Shown here: positions 1-13,889 of the stretch, piece after piece
Position numbering within the stretch: position 1 is the stretch's first letter
How the letters are laid out: each line of letters begins with the position of its first letter
Assembly (NCBI GenBank): GCA_948567375.1
Contig: OX419755.1
Coordinates: 16,621,001 to 16,685,000, forward strand
DNA from: Lunularia cruciata
Lineage: Eukaryota > Streptophyta > Marchantiopsida > Lunulariales > Lunulariaceae
Direction of reading: 5' to 3'
Length of the DNA: 64,000 bases
Notes under the pieces: generated by a model
The model's database searches: none
Told to the model about the DNA's origin: nothing
What the model saw: only the letters and a program-made list of their open reading frames with translations
Translations under genes and position numbers: made by a program

Positions 1-3000
1 CTCTGTCAACTTAGAGTTACGGAATTCGAAAAGTTAAAGATCATTCCTGTGCTACATGTTTTGCTCACCACTGCTGGCTTTCAGCAAATGCGAGATGTTA
101 CAACAGCCTCAGTTGAGGAATTCATCCGTAAAATCCAGGATCATACGCTTTCTTAATCGAAGGATTGTTGCCCGAAACGGCATCGACATTATAGGTGTCT
201 TAGACAGCAAAGATCTTATTTACATCAGTGCGGAAGCAACAACGACTTTCAGCTTGATTAACAAATTGACCCCTTGAATTTCCCCATTATTCTAACTGCA
301 CTAGGTAAAAGAAAATCCGTATCAAGCTTAAGGGGAAACTAGACCAATCTCTTTGTTTCCCCGTCCATGTTTATCCATGCCACGCTTCGTGCGCGCATGC
401 ACAACAACTTTGCTGCACTCGATTGAAATCTGATATTATCCGGAAGTAGGACAAGGCGGTAGTGTAGAGCTCAGAACTGTCAACGTTGAAAATTTCGGGG
501 AACGACTTGCTTCTTTTCGAGTTTCCCTTTGTTGAAAAGTACAAATGGATATCAGCAGAAGAAATGTTTTTGCGAATACTAGAGTCATTCTTTAGACAGA
601 AAGAAGCTCAACGCGCAAGAGGAATCAGCAGTCTCCAGATTTCTATTTGTGCTGGTATTCCTACTTCCCTTTTAGTAAGTCTGTACCCTAATCCGTCCAG
701 CTTCCTGTCCCACGACCCCTAGGGGATTTCTGTCGTCATTAGAATTCGTTCACTCGTTTTCTGCAGCTGGGAAAGACCTGGCCCACATTCGGATGCGGTG
801 TAGTACGAAATTGAGGCCTCAAATTCTAACTTTCGTTGTGTCTAGTTTCTGCGTATATAGACGACTATCAAAGGAAGGCTGTGACCATTTGAGATTATTT
901 TGACTTCGCAAAATCTATTGGGGCTACTGCGAAATGCTACTAGAGCACAGTTCCCTAAGGCTTATAGTTTACGGTTGAGTGTAAGTTTCCTCAACTGTTA
1001 CATAATCAATGCAACCCAAAAGTGATAGACCAAACACACAATGTGCTATGGAATAAAGACATGGGTGGTCCGTGTTCTTGTCAAAGGTGAGATTCAGCTA
1101 CTGGACGATGAGAAGAAGATTCTCGTGACATTGAAACGTTTTCGATTAGCCTGTTGTGAGGTCAAAGCTACCGTACCCAGTTCAAACACTTAACCATGAA
1201 TAGAGTATTCTTTCCAGCTAGTTAAAGTAGTAAGTTGAAGGCTGAGGAGCACTGACAATAATGCGTTCTCCGCGAATTTCATATACCTTGTTCTCAGAAC
1301 TGAAGAGCTGAGCATGTAGACCATATCTACCTAAGGTAACTTGGACCTTAGGGATCATTTATCAGTTAATATCGCGAAGTTGATGGTTTCTGATGTCACA
1401 ACTCTGGGATCAATGTTTACAAACGAGTCGTTTATGTGATTGCAATTCTCCCTCACAGATGAAACTCATGATCAACCACAATATTTCCTACAGAGTAAAA
1501 CGGTTCGAACCTAGAACTTTCTAGAACATGCCCTGCATTTTATTGATCTCCTTGTTGAGCAGCCGTTTCTACTTCTTCGTCAGCCCTTGACAATGTTTTG
1601 TTGCATTCTCTTCGATTAAAACTACTCTTTCTCCAGGTCTTGATTGGCGCCTGCTGCTTTGCTGCGGGGTAGGCAGAGAGCATGATACGAGATTCGCAAC
1701 TTGATCTGATATAATATATTCTATCCGGAAGATTCAGGGTCATCTTACATTCTACAGTCCATACGTACCGATTGACAACTTGGTCTCGTATGATGATTGA
1801 ACCTTTTAAGTTAACTCATGTACGTACTGTCAGTGATTTCAAGAGGCATGTTACGTCAACTTGGTCTATCTTCTATAGATAGCTTGCGTTGATCATCATC
1901 AACTCAATGATTTAGGTTTATTTCATATTCTTTAACCTGAGATAGAACAATCTAACTCAAAGCACTGAATCTTTACGTGCGCTTTTTCCATCGTAACAAG
2001 TCAATTTGAAACTAGGAAGCTGTAGCCCGCTTTGCTCAACCAAATAAGCAATCATCAACTGCAATCCAAAATCCTTAACTGGAGGTTATATTTACATGAG
2101 TACTATGTGTTAAAGTTTCTCCGAATTCCATGTATGCGTGGCCCGAGCTCGGAAATCGAGAAACTAGTGAATCGATGAGGATTTCACCATGCCCAAAGAC
2201 GAGAATCCACTATTTTGGTAAGTGTCTTGAACTGAAGTTTAGATAGGGAAGAACTCTTTGCTCTAGATGAAATGTTCGTAGTTGTGCCTCTCATAGAAAC
2301 GTATATGAGGCGACCAAATTGAGTCTACAGCGTTTGCATTGGTTCATCTGAATAAGGTCCCACATGCTGGGTTAACCTGCATCATTCAGCGAGAGTCCAG
2401 TATGATTTCAAGTTTTGGTAGTAACTGGACACCCCATATTCTTGGTATGGTATTCTAAGGAACTAAATTATAGTTAACGAATGCATGGTCTTCTTTTTCT
2501 GATTTATAACTCGGTTGCTTGGATCGAAAACAGAAAGGCTTCAAAGTTTGCTCGTTTCGTTATGAAACACTTCAATTTTTAATCTGTCTTCCTGTGCAGC
2601 TTCTAATAAAATTTCCTTGATTCACTACAATCAGATTAGGTCCAATTTAAAATACAATGGACACCTCCACTGTGTTTTAAACTGGCGGGACTCTGATTGT
2701 AGTGAACCCGAATTGCGTCCACACCAGAGAAGAGAATTGTTTATGCTAGCCTGTTTTAGATTGGAAAGGAGTAGAAGCTGACGATACTCAAAGATGTGAG
2801 AACAGCCTGACTGTCTCTCTCGCACACGAATTGCACCCGAGCAGTGCTCAGAATATGATCGCGTACATAGCTACATAAATTGCATGGAGCTGAGGGCACA
2901 GATGAAGCAGTGTGTCACATTGGTCATTGTAGGTTCGATCAAAGCAAGGGTCATAGAAAAGATATTGTGGCTCTTGATGGTGATCTTTATTCGGTAGCAT

Positions 3001-4200
3001 GTTTACACAGCATAGGCAAAACCAACCGTTCCAGCAACGTTAACCCACACTAAATATGTCGACTGGAACCTCATACGATCACCGAGAGAAGCAGATGATT
3101 GCTTTATAAACGTACTAGAAAATCAATCCGGCACGGATGCAAGAAAATTTTCACTCTCAATTTCGTTGCAGGAAGAGAACCATGGCAATTCGGAAAGCAA
3201 TTCTTTGTGTATCGTTCTTTACGCTTTGAGAAGAAGCAATAAAAGTCAATTCCAAAGTTTGAAGAATAAACAAGTTGATTTCACTTCGATCAAAACAGGT
3301 CCGCAGGACCCGGAAAAAGTCTTCGACCGGAACTCTTTGGCCCAATGTGCGCAGCACCTCTCACACAAAAAGTGTCTTGTGACATTTGGGCACGTCAGGT
3401 CTTCGTTTGTCGAAAGATGTTTTCAAGAGATGAAGAGTTTTCCGAATACGACAAACTGGGAATGAGAAAACAGACGAAGACGCGTGGGGTCTCTTGAGGT
3501 AAAATGCCGTCTCGTGCGTTGGAATCCCGTCGAGTTCTCCTGTGTTGGAATCGTCAAACCATTTTCGACCCATTGACCCTGGAAACGAAAACAAATTTCC
3601 TCTGGACACGGACCCCTTGCTCAAAGTATATCACTTTGCCTGCCCACCGACCCCTACTGAAGCCCCCCTTGAAGCTCGCACCACGTATAGACTCTGTGGG
3701 GACTTTCTACGCCGCTCCTGATTGTGCAGAGCATTTCCAGCATATAGTGAAGTAAACCCTTATACCTTCCTTTCCTTGCACTATGCGCCTTTGGGACGGT
3801 TTCGCTAAGACTTAATAGATGAAGAGTTTTCAGTTACTAAGACAGGGTGGGACCGAAAATCATTTTTTTTGTCGCGCAGCATAAAGCTTTTATGCACTTT
3901 GCTTATCCCACCGTAGATACTAATGCTATGCCCGGGAAGGGCGTTGCCAGGAAGATCTGGGGGCTTAGGGCAAGCACATACAATTGCTGAGACAATTTGG
4001 CCTATACCCGGGTCTTGAATAGTAAACAATATCGATTAATAAAAAACAGTGCTAACCTAGCGATAACTGTCTTTTTCATTTTTTATTTCTTTTATAATCC
4101 CTCCCTTGCTTTAGTCCCTAAACTCAAATGACACTTTGCCCATGTTTATTAGCTTTATTATGTCTCTATGATGGCGCAGGAGGACGCTCTAGCCTTTACC
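1..4200. other. Unassigned DNA, no gene supported
   Basis: No open frame longer than about 100 codons, no recognisable protein motif, no LTR boundary and no RNA gene were found on either strand. Base composition is more even than in the retroelement-rich remainder. It may be old intergenic DNA or decayed repeat. Short frames around 3.16-3.76 kb overlap on both strands and show no family resemblance. Confidence 0.5.
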
Positions 4201-4206
4201 CAATAT

Positions 4207-4282
4207 AATTAATCGAGAAGGAACCCCGAGAATTTACTTAATGAAATTAATCCAGAAGGAATTCCGAGAATTTCCTTCATCT
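4207..4282. repeat. Two-unit tandem repeat, 38-bp period
   Basis: The block starting AATTAATCGAGAAGGAA is followed 38 bases later by AATTAATCCAGAAGGAA, and both continue with CCGAGAATTT. About five substitutions separate the units. Function unknown. Confidence 0.75.
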
Positions 4283-6240
4283 GGCATCTTCTTTTTGCCA
4301 AGCATGGGTGTAATAACAAAAGAAAGAACCAACTGAGTTATTTTTCCAATAGTTACATAATGAAGAAGAGTAGTACCTATAAAAGGAAGAAATCTAGAGA
4401 AAAAGCTAACCTCTTATTCTTTTTGGTCACTACTGTTATCCTCCCAAAAGGATTCAGGTGTTACTCCAACACAAGAATGGGAAGTGGAGATTGTGCAGGT
4501 TCTGACTGTCATGCCACTTGAAGAACAAAGGGTTGCAACTCTACCTCTCAAGAACACATGACTCAGGATACCCAAGAAATATCATCACAATTGGGTGGAG
4601 GGAAATCATTTGGAAGGGAAAAATTCTTGAGTGCAAAAAAGGTAAATGACCAAGAAAAATAGTGTCCTTGGATTTGGACAACTTGCTCGCAATACCAACT
4701 ATAGTTACCAAAACCGTGGTAGGAACTGAAGTAGTGGTGGTAGAATGAATGGAGGAAGGAAAGGAAGAAGCTTCAATCTCCCTTATAGTGCTAGCAGCAG
4801 AGAGCAACAACAACTTAAGATCACTTATCTAGAAGGGAAGAAACACAAGTCCCATAAAGAGAAAAAAGTCAATCAGGACTTGGTTTGGAGGATCATGCAG
4901 GGCCCACACTAAATTATCCACCGTAGTTGTTGTGGGTAGTTCATGTGCTGGGTCCAATCTTGAAGGCTCTGGAGGAATCTCTTGATGCTTAACAAGAGAT
5001 AGACACTACAGTGAGAGAATGTAGGAGGTTGATAGAATATCTACACTATCACATACCAAAGTGCTGTCCGGGAGAAGCAAGGGGTGGAGAAGAAGTTGAG
5101 CAACAAAAAGGGTAGTATCACCTGGCTGGAGGCTCATCTCATTATGGCTCGAAAACACTTTATGTATCAAGAACAATGTCTAAGCCATGGAGATAACTAA
5201 GAGCTCACACAATTCCAAGAGCAGCTTGCAATAGTTGAGAAGGGTCATTCACACAACCATGTTTGGGAAAACCAAGATGGGGACATGGCCAAAGTTGGAG
5301 GATGGCTCAGCGTCCAAGAATTGGAAATGACACTTGTAGCTAAGGAGACAAAGCTGCATTGTAAGAAGATAGAGTATGATTACTTCTCAAAGAGCTACAT
5401 AGTTTGGAAGACAGATAGTGGTGACCTATTAGGGAAAACCAAGAAGAGTTGCATAGTGCCAAGGCCAAGGTGTTGAAGCTTGGTCCAACCCAATGCAGAA
5501 AGGCATTTTTGGATTATAAGGCAGCTCAAGAGAAGAAATTGCTACAAGGAGAGACAAGGACAAAGATATTGCTAAGCTAATAGTAGGAGCGATTGAGTCT
5601 CAATTGCAGACCACCCAACTAGATTCAATCTTATTAATGATTTAGGAGAGGTCTTAGTGTTGTGCTGAAGAGATGAAGAAGAAGCACAAAGAGCAGCTGA
5701 TTGCTGGGGATGAGGAATTCACATCCTTAAATAAAAATTGGAGGTTCTTTGCCTTCAAGGTGCTAAGGACCAACAAGCCCACAACACTGGTAGTGAGAAG
5801 GCCCAAATATGCATTGAGGAATTGACCATGAGTGTCAATAATCACAAACAAAAGGAGCAAATCCTCTATATGCAAGTCAAGCAAGAAGTATAGATGGAGT
5901 TGTTATCCATCCAAGATACTCTAGATATAGAATGCATGAGGGTTCTTATTGTAGTGGAAGATGCTGCAAATTGACTTAAAGTGCAAGTGGAAACGTTGGT
6001 TGTGACTCAAGCTCATTACATGAAGTTGAGGGAGCTAAAGACTGGAGATCTTTGCTTTGGAGGCTAAAGTATGCTCAATCTGGTTGACCAATTGCAGACG
6101 GATACCAATGCTATCCTCAACAATGAGGTGTTGGCAAATGTCCACAAGGAATATGAAGTGCATTACAAATGTGCCAAAGAGTTGATTTGCAGGTGTAAAG
6201 GTGAGAGTGGATTGGTAGAATAAGAATGATGGTATCAACT
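4283..6240 (+). other. Decayed repeat DNA with broken plus-strand frames
   Basis: Plus-strand frames between about 5.0 and 6.2 kb are rich in Glu, Lys, Gln and Leu, as in coiled-coil protein, but are interrupted every 20-60 codons. The longest piece (5285-5476) is 63 codons. The amino-acid make-up recalls the coiled-coil half of the family-D LTR protein found further right, but I could not align it. Identity is uncertain. Confidence 0.25.
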
Positions 6241-6244
6241 ATTA

Positions 6245-6440
6245 ACTATGTCTAATAAGTCATAATCATTGGAGTGAGGCATCATCATCATGGGATACCA
6301 TCAGAGTCAAGCATCATCGTGATGAGACACCATCATGATGGGAGATTATTGAAGTCAACCACCATCAAAGGATGAGACTGTTATTGTTGGACATCATCAA
6401 GGTGAGTTGTCATCAAGGTCAGATCGTCATCAGAGTGGTA
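6245..6440. repeat. Degenerate CATCA-rich minisatellite
   Basis: Repeated CATCATC, GATGGGA and TCATCAAGG words recur every 15-30 bases without a fixed unit. This is a degenerate simple repeat. No coding signal. Confidence 0.6.
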
Positions 6441-6450
6441 TCATTGCCAA

Positions 6451-6570
6451 ACTCTGACATTTTTTTTTGCAACATTTGACTATGTATGATAGTAACTGAT
6501 GTTGATTCAAGTTCTGACATATTTTTTGCAACATTTGACAATGTAATATAGTAACTAATGTAGATAGAAT
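6451..6570. repeat. Two-unit tandem repeat, 60-bp period
   Basis: TCTGACAT followed by a T-run, GCAACATTTGAC, ATGTA and ATAGTAACT occurs at 6453 and again at 6513. The units differ by a few substitutions and T-run length. Confidence 0.75.
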
Positions 6571-9500
6571 ATTTTTGTAGTGCCATGTCATCAACACCAT
6601 TTTCTTTAAACTTAAGTGGAATCTTGTGACCGGTAGAGTGTATAGCAAAGTGTCTTTTGCAGGTTGTGCCATCACAACATTTAATTTAGCATCACAAGGC
6701 AGGTACATTATAATTTAACCTTAATTAACTCAGAGTTATTCATTTGATCATGGCATTGCATAGCCATGGATGTGCCCCATGTCAGCATGTTAATCCAATC
6801 CTGTAGTTAAGGGGTACGGGCCTCCATAGGATGGGAGAAGTACATGACAATCCTGCTACACATTGTAGGCAAAAGATCCCATAGCAATCTATGGACAAAG
6901 TTTCCATAATGGTCTTTGGGTAGAGATCCTATAGTAATCCTAGCCTGACTGCAAGATAGGGTTTACCCTTGGATACTTCACCCAGGAATTGACTTGCAAA
7001 TCTATCCTATTGTGAGTCATCTGGCTTTCTTACTTATAAGCAATGAAATGCTATAGGCAGTACTGCAAACATTATATGATCTAAACAAGATTGCAAGGAG
7101 GATAGCAAGGATCTTCAATACACATATACACATTCATAAATTGGAAATGGGACTCAACACTCAAACATCATAATAGATGGAATTGTTTTCTTTATAATAT
7201 TGCTTAGCTCAGTCAGCATAAATTCATATTGATCACTCCTACAGCCACAATTAGTATTGGCTTCAGGCAATGACCCAGTGATTACACAAGCTCCTCAATA
7301 GACTTACTAACATTTGACTCAATAAAGTTGGATTCCTCTCAAAGAATAAAACCGTAGTCTCTCATTTCTTGGATTATAGGGGTTCAAAAATAAATAGTGG
7401 CTATGAAGTAGAGAATAAACCCCACCAAGTGGCATGAGCTATCTCCCTTATATACTGTAAACCTAGCCATAAAAATAATTTTCTATCCCTTGATACTACT
7501 TCTACTATGGTCATTGTTTGCTCTTTGCATTTCTACTATCAATGCCAATTGGCTCGTAACCCTTGATCATCTCTAGAAGATTACAACTCTGAAAAAGTGA
7601 AAGCACCATCTTGACCTTAATTTCCTACCTAACTATTGTACTAACTATCCTGCAAAGGATTCATCTTGCACTAATATACATCCTAAAAATGATTATCTTT
7701 CACTTACTAAGCCCATAGGTGGCTCTAATACACATCCTATATAGTCAGATCCCACAATAGATATTTTCCTAGTGTCTCCCACTGTTTGAGGATCTTGTAG
7801 TAGCTCTTTATCGCATGCATTTAGTACAATCCCTCTAATGATACTTCTCAACTTAAACATGGCTCCTTTTTGACCATCAGCTCAAACCTCTTTCTAATCC
7901 TTGCACTCTAGGCAAGCCTTTTGATGCTACCTCCTCTTCTTGCCCTTGGGAATAATTCACTCCACATCATGTAGAATGTTCCCATCTAGTCTCTTGCTTG
8001 GTAGTCTTTGAATATGCACTCCTGGATCTCAATGGAACCGTCCATGTAGGCCAACTCTAGAGCTCTCCCCAAATGCAATCCCCACATACCAGCTTGTTGT
8101 AGGGGGTACATGAAGAGTATGCACGTGATTTTCTGTTGAAAGGATTTGAAGGTGCTCTCCTCCTTGATGTCACCTCAAGCTATGCAATTATATACTCAAG
8201 CAAGGACCTTACAATAGACAATCACTAGGAAACTATGGGATCTTGAGTCATACACCATTTTTTCCAACAGTCCTCTAACATTTTCATGCTCTCTCAATCT
8301 CACTCTGGGCATCTTTACCATATGAGGCCAAGCGTGAGTTTTCTTCCATACTCAACATATTAGATTGGATTTGACTGGAGTATAATCAGATTCAATCTTT
8401 CCTTAAGCCTCTCCTATAGGCCACTAGGAATGGAGTCCAAAGGCATAGGAAGGCCCATTCTCTCCATATTTGCTACTGTTATGACATTTAGGTGTGGTAT
8501 CTTGGGTACCCAACAACAGCCAACACAACAAAGTGTCCGTGTGCACCATTATTCTTGCATGGCCTTGGAAATAGACACTTATAGGGGGAACTTTATCATA
8601 TTTAAGTACAAAATTAAAATCATCATGTATGGTTGTGAGAACTTGAGAATCCTTTACCCAGATTACCTAGTCCAGTCAATATGATTATGGTGCCCACCTT
8701 TTTGTGCTAATTTTTTTGTTTTAATTTGACTTTTTTGTGAGGAAGTACTAGTCTATTCTCCCAATTAGACAGGGAAACCTATAGATAGTGCACTCTTCAA
8801 GTTGTGACTCATGAGCTACCAATCCAAAAGAAAAATTATGGGTAGGAGGAATACATGGAGGAAGAATGCATGAAATCAACTTGGGACCAAAGAGTGCTCA
8901 AAGACAAATAATTTAGAGGGGAAGGACTTTGCCTAGAGGTCTCTAAACAAACTGTCATTTGGCTGGGTAGCGCTTTGCCCCACAATTGAAATTCAGCTAG
9001 ATGAATTCACCCTACTGCATTTCTTTCCAGATCCAAGACATGGCAAGCACCAAACACCAATTTGAATTTGATGCCAAAAAGTTCAAGGATGACCATTCCA
9101 AATCAAGAAGGGTGGTTTGCATTTTTAGGAGGTGGAAGTCCCACATTAGTGTGCTACACTATGCCACTATTGGCATTTGGCCCAATGCCCACATTGGAAC
9201 TTGGACCATTAGGGGAGAGTGATAGTTTGCATGCGCAAGCAATACTAAACATTGAATGTTTGACAAGGAGCAAGGATGACCTTAAACCCTTCTTCCCAAC
9301 CACTTTTTGAACAAATAATGACTAAAGACTTTGCCTATAAAACAAAGTGGGAAATGACCATTTCCACTTTTTGCATTGCAAGAGATCAACTAAGCCTTGA
9401 TTGAGCCTATTTTGTTATAGTTTTCTAGTCTTGAAACCGAAACCAACCTTCACTTCTATTCCATACTCTTTGAGAGAACGGATTTTCTTCAAAAACTCAT

Positions 9501-10162
9501 AGGAAGGTTGCAAAAGCCATCCTTCAGATCCTAGCAATGAATATTTGGGTGGTGTATTGTAGAAGAGAGTTAATTTAGAGTAAGCAGATGAGGTTCTTGC
9601 TTTGGGATTGGGATGCAACCAATTTCAAGATTATCCATGAGACCATGAGCCAAAAAGAGAGAAGTAGTGAGGACATGCAAGGGAACCCCATGGGCTACAT
9701 AGAAGAGAACTAGAGGAATCTCCTTGTCCTAGATGTATGCCCAATTGGAGTGATGAAAATTGACACCAAGTTCTATAATCAAGACTGACCCATGAGACCA
9801 AAGATACCTTTAGGGAAACTCACAACCACAACAATAGTTGGGAAGTTCTCAATGATAAGCACCCAACTCCTTGAGCAATTGTAGAAGTGGTTATGAAGTT
9901 TTTCCATAAAAAATAGACAACTTATTGAACCAATACCCAAGCTGTCTTTTTTAGTAAGATATACAAAGGCAAGCCCTATGAATTGGGCTCACTTGTTCAA
10001 TTTATAAGCCCAAACCCTTCAACATGATTTCTTAGATGAGAGAGGAGTCACTTATCTAGCCTCCTTTTCAATCCATTTCTACATGGGTCTCAATTTGTTA
10101 GACAAGGAGGAGCACATGTAATTTCCAAGTCATTATTCTGCTGCAGATTACTTTACTTCCCA
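6571..10162. other. Unassigned, probably decayed retroelement DNA
   Basis: No intact frame or LTR boundary was recognised. On the minus strand between about 8.43 and 7.76 kb there are stretches of broken, charged reading frame that look like former coding sequence. Several overlapping frames near 9.0-9.3 kb have no recognisable motif. Nothing here is strong enough to name. Confidence 0.3.
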
Positions 10163-10612
10163 GCCCAAGAGGAAGTCAAGATCAAGAAATATCAAGAGGT
10201 AGATGCAGAATTTGCCCAGACAAGCAAGTCTTGGCTTGTGAAGGAGGAGGTGGTGAATACCAAGCCAAAGAAGAAATAAGCACCACCTGCCCAAATTGCC
10301 ATACCAACAAAGAAGCAGGCAAAGAAGGACCCTTTGATCATCAACATGGCCACCAAATCCAAAGAAGAGGAACAAGTTGGTTCAGAGGAAGAAGAAGGGT
10401 CCTTCACTCTATAGTCAAAGGAGGAGGACCATGAAGAAAAAGACCAGTTTGAGGATGCTTAGTCTGCTCCAAAACTCCCAATATCCAAAGACCATGTAGA
10501 AGAGAAGGAAGATGATGATAAGGACAATGAAACCAAGGAGGAGGTAACCGGACAAGAGCCTGAACCCTCAAGCCCTATTAACATACCCATATTTTTTGTT
10601 TTTGTTAGTTTT
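10163..10612 (+). pseudogene. Acidic, lysine-rich broken reading frame
   Basis: One plus-strand frame runs from about 10163 with Lys/Glu-rich sequence (KIKKYQEV, KSKEEEQ, EKEDDDKDNETKEE), broken by a few stops, and ends near the proline/serine-rich EPEPSSP. The composition resembles the acidic linker of the family-D LTR protein, but on the opposite strand. It sits just left of the inverted LTR fragment at 10959, which has the same plus-strand sense. It may therefore be an internal remnant of that element, but this is inference. Confidence 0.3.
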
Positions 10613-10958
10613 TAGAGTAGGAAGTGATATTTGGAGTATAAAAGAGGGTAGATGTAGGAAACAAGGTGGCTTTGGATCCAAAGTTGGCAATCCAATCTGA
10701 GCTAAGGAAGTTGAATTCATATTGGAGTAAAATGAGACTCAAATCAGACAAGGAAGGATCAAAGATCCAAAGTGAGGATACTCAAATCAAGGTCAAGTCA
10801 GGATACTTGAAGCAACCAAGCAGATGGAAGGTGTCAATGTTTCTTGCATGGACTTGCCAAACTATGATATTTTGGAAGAGCAAGAAGAGGAGCTAAGGAT
10901 GGTGTTCCAGCATGGAACTTGATCACATTGGAGTAAGAAGCCAAGTCATGTCGGGTTC

Positions 10959-11376
10959 TGTAGTACCCACTTTTTTTTTTTGGGTTTTAAAGAAAAAGTG
11001 TATTTTTGAAGCTAAATTGAAGCCAAATGGAGAAAAGAAGAGAAGGTCATGTGTTTGGATCTGATCCAAGGAAGTTGACTTTTCTTTAGAGGAAGAAGGA
11101 CTTGGGTCAGGCTTTAAGGGTAGTAGACCCAAAGTAAGGATACTTTGCATTGGAATGATCAACCCGATCCAAAGAAACTCTAACAACCTCTACTTGGGCC
11201 ATACCAATCAAGAAGGTACATTTAACAAAATGGCTACTTTAGGAGTAGGATAAATTTGAGAGTGATAAGAACAAATCATGCAGCAATTGTGGTTACAATT
11301 GATGCTCAACTGGGAATGGAAGTTGTATAAAATAAAGACTTCATTGAGTGAAATCTACAATGCTATATCATTATCT
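10959..11376 (+). mobile_element. Inverted family-D LTR fragment (LTR start)
   Basis: Begins TGTAGTACCCAC followed by a T-run and is the approximate reverse complement of the right ends of the family-D copies, for example 14.7-15.16 kb. Shared words include the GATCCAA, GTTGACTT and TTGGGCCATACCAATCAAGAAGGT blocks. Its sense is therefore plus, opposite to all other copies in the window. It stops where the next copy starts. No matching target duplication was found (GGTTC on the left). Confidence 0.7.
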
Positions 11377-12219
11377 TGTTCCTCTAAAGCAAGTATCACT
11401 TTTGCAATAATTGATAGGTAATCATTTATTTCCATAAAGATAGTGGTCCAAAATGATCAAATATGAAGTAAACAATAACAATGAAATCCTTCTTGATTTC
11501 ATTGTTAATCTCTTGGGTAGAAACCACACCCAAAAAAGAGTAACAAGCCCTCAATTTGCAATCTTGTCACAATTAAAATCCCCCATAAAGCACAATTCTT
11601 CAGAATCTTTCCAAATCAATATTGAGTGTGATGATTTAGTTGCATCAAAGAAGGCTACTTCACCACAAAGTGACTTCATCTTTGAATTGTATTCCACCCC
11701 TCCATTGAAGGCACAACTTCCTTAGTCAAAGTTGCTTTGCATCAATCTAGTGTTGTAATCACAAATGCAAAACACTACCAACACTACAATTTTTTGTAGA
11801 TTTTTCAAGGCATTGCTTTGCTTACTATCCACTCAGTATCAAACACATAGAGTGGAATTAGAGCTGCAGAATACAACATCTAACACACTTCAACTGAAAT
11901 TCAAACTTCTCCATACATTTACAAACATACACAAAGGATTGATACTCAAAATTCAGCTAAAACAAATAGCATTGAGCATCAACACTTTGCTTTACTCAAC
12001 TTCAAACTGAATATAGAACACTACAATTGCTTGCTTTAAATAGGTAGAGCACTCAATAGGTATCAAACTGCTTAAACCGCATCAACTACTTCTAACAAAT
12101 TCTCAAATCCAAATCAACACTCTGCCACTTCAAATCTATTGCTTCAAATCTCAAAATAGTTACTCCTAACTTGATCTAACTTCTACTTCTACTTCTACCC
12201 CTAAATTACCAACAAGTGT

Positions 12220-12591
12220 CTATTGCACTTTGGGTTCATGTATTACTTCTACTATCACATTTGTAGGCTGAACTGCAACTGAAGTCATAATTGGTCTAAT
12301 TTTATCCTCTTTCTCTACTTTCACTTCTTTTGCTAACTCAAGTACTTCACCAAGAGTCACCTGTACTCCTACTTTCACTACTTTGCATTGGGTTTGTACA
12401 CTCTCCTTCAAACTATTGCAAAGTCTATGTAACTCTGATCTAACTAAATCTAATCTGAGATAAACGTTGTCTTGTACTTCGATCATCTTCCTATATACTC
12501 TATCTCTAAGACAAATCAATAGGTTATTCATGTAAGCATCCTTCACCTTACAATTCCAAGTCTTGTGCACCAACAACTTCAAATCATGCAT
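12220..12591 (-). pseudogene. Family-D LTR protein, coiled-coil part (remnant)
   Basis: A 123-codon minus-strand frame with the family signature: LKLLVHKTWNCKVKDAY, then LLICLRDRVYRKMIEV, then DNVYLRLDLVRSEL. The same series of words recurs in the copies at 15.6-15.9, 22.8-23.3, 36.7-37.0 and 60.8-61.1 kb, showing protein-level conservation. Heptad-like Leu/Val spacing suggests a coiled coil. I do not recognise a named domain. It is the C-terminal portion of a longer protein whose N-terminal part lies to the right on the same strand. Confidence 0.6.
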
Positions 12592-13889
12592 CTTGACTCC
12601 TCCAGTCAGACTTTTGCCTTAGTACTGAACATCATCTTCACTCTGCAAATGATCTCCTCCATTCATCTCAACTTCTTCTTTTGCAAGACTGGCTCATCCC
12701 AAGTCATCTCCTCCAACATTTTTCTCAAAGCACCCTTAACTTCTCAACATGATTCATTTCCAACATCTTCTTCTCTTCTGCTTGGTGTCCCACTTGACCT
12801 TCTACATGCTTAATCAAATCCTATAACCTTTCTTCCTCACATCTTGTTCTCGCCAATTCTCATTGCTAGGCTCACTCTTTCTCCACTGCAATTGATCTCA
12901 ACTCCTCTGCCATCCAATCACTTTCCATTGCTCTAGTCTTGGAGTGTATTAGTTCATGTGATCATCATTGAATTCTTCCTTTAGTTCCTCAAATGCCACT
13001 TTCTGCTCCTTCAATTCTTCATTCTGACATTCCACAACCCCTCCACACTTCTCAAAACTCTCTTGCAGATCCTTCAGACTATGCTTACAAATTACCACAT
13101 CAGCCCAAAGTGCTTCAGCTTCTTCTTCACCTCAAGTTTATTGTTCCTTCAACTATAGGGACTTCATTGCTCAAATGCTTCACCAATTGAAAGCTCTTCC
13201 CTCACCTCTGGATGACCTTTCTTCATCTCTTTTCTCTTTTCCTGCAAATACACTAGTAAAAGACAAACAGTCTTAGACAGATAACTCACTCCTCTAAACC
13301 CTTTCTTGTCCTTGTCTTCAGTAGGTGAGTCTTTTATTGGTGCCTTACCCCAAAGTCTTGATCTCCTTACCTTCAAGTTGAACTCCTCTGAGATTTCTTT
13401 GTCTTCTTTGTCTTGGCTTGGTCTTGCACTTATAAATATAGACTTCTTCTTGACCACACTCCTCTCAAGAATACCAGTCTTGGCTCTTCATCACATTCTT
13501 TTGGGATGTCTACTTTAGGTAACTCTTGATATTGGGCATCTCTTCCTTCCATGTGCTCAATCTCCACATGGAACTCCCAATCTTCCTCCTCAATCACTTC
13601 TTCTGCTGACCACTGAACCTTAGGTTCTCCTTCAGTGCTATTGCTTGACTCCTTACTCTTCAAAGTGAGCTCTTCTTCTTTAGAATCCCCATAGTTGGAT
13701 TTTGCCTCTGGATTTGACTTTGCCTGTCATGAAAAATCCACCATTTCCGTCTCATGCTTGGGGTTCAGTTTCCAAGTTGTTGTTCTTTGGACCAAGGACA
13801 CCATATCCTCCGGTCTACTTTGCTCCCTTTACTTTGGGATGGAGACTAACACTATGTTCACACATCTTGTCTTGGCAAAGTATGCATCT

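Noticed and set aside
6245-6440. A coding repeat (His/Asp-rich) in the CATCA-rich stretch
   Set aside because: Stops occur in all frames and the unit length is irregular.
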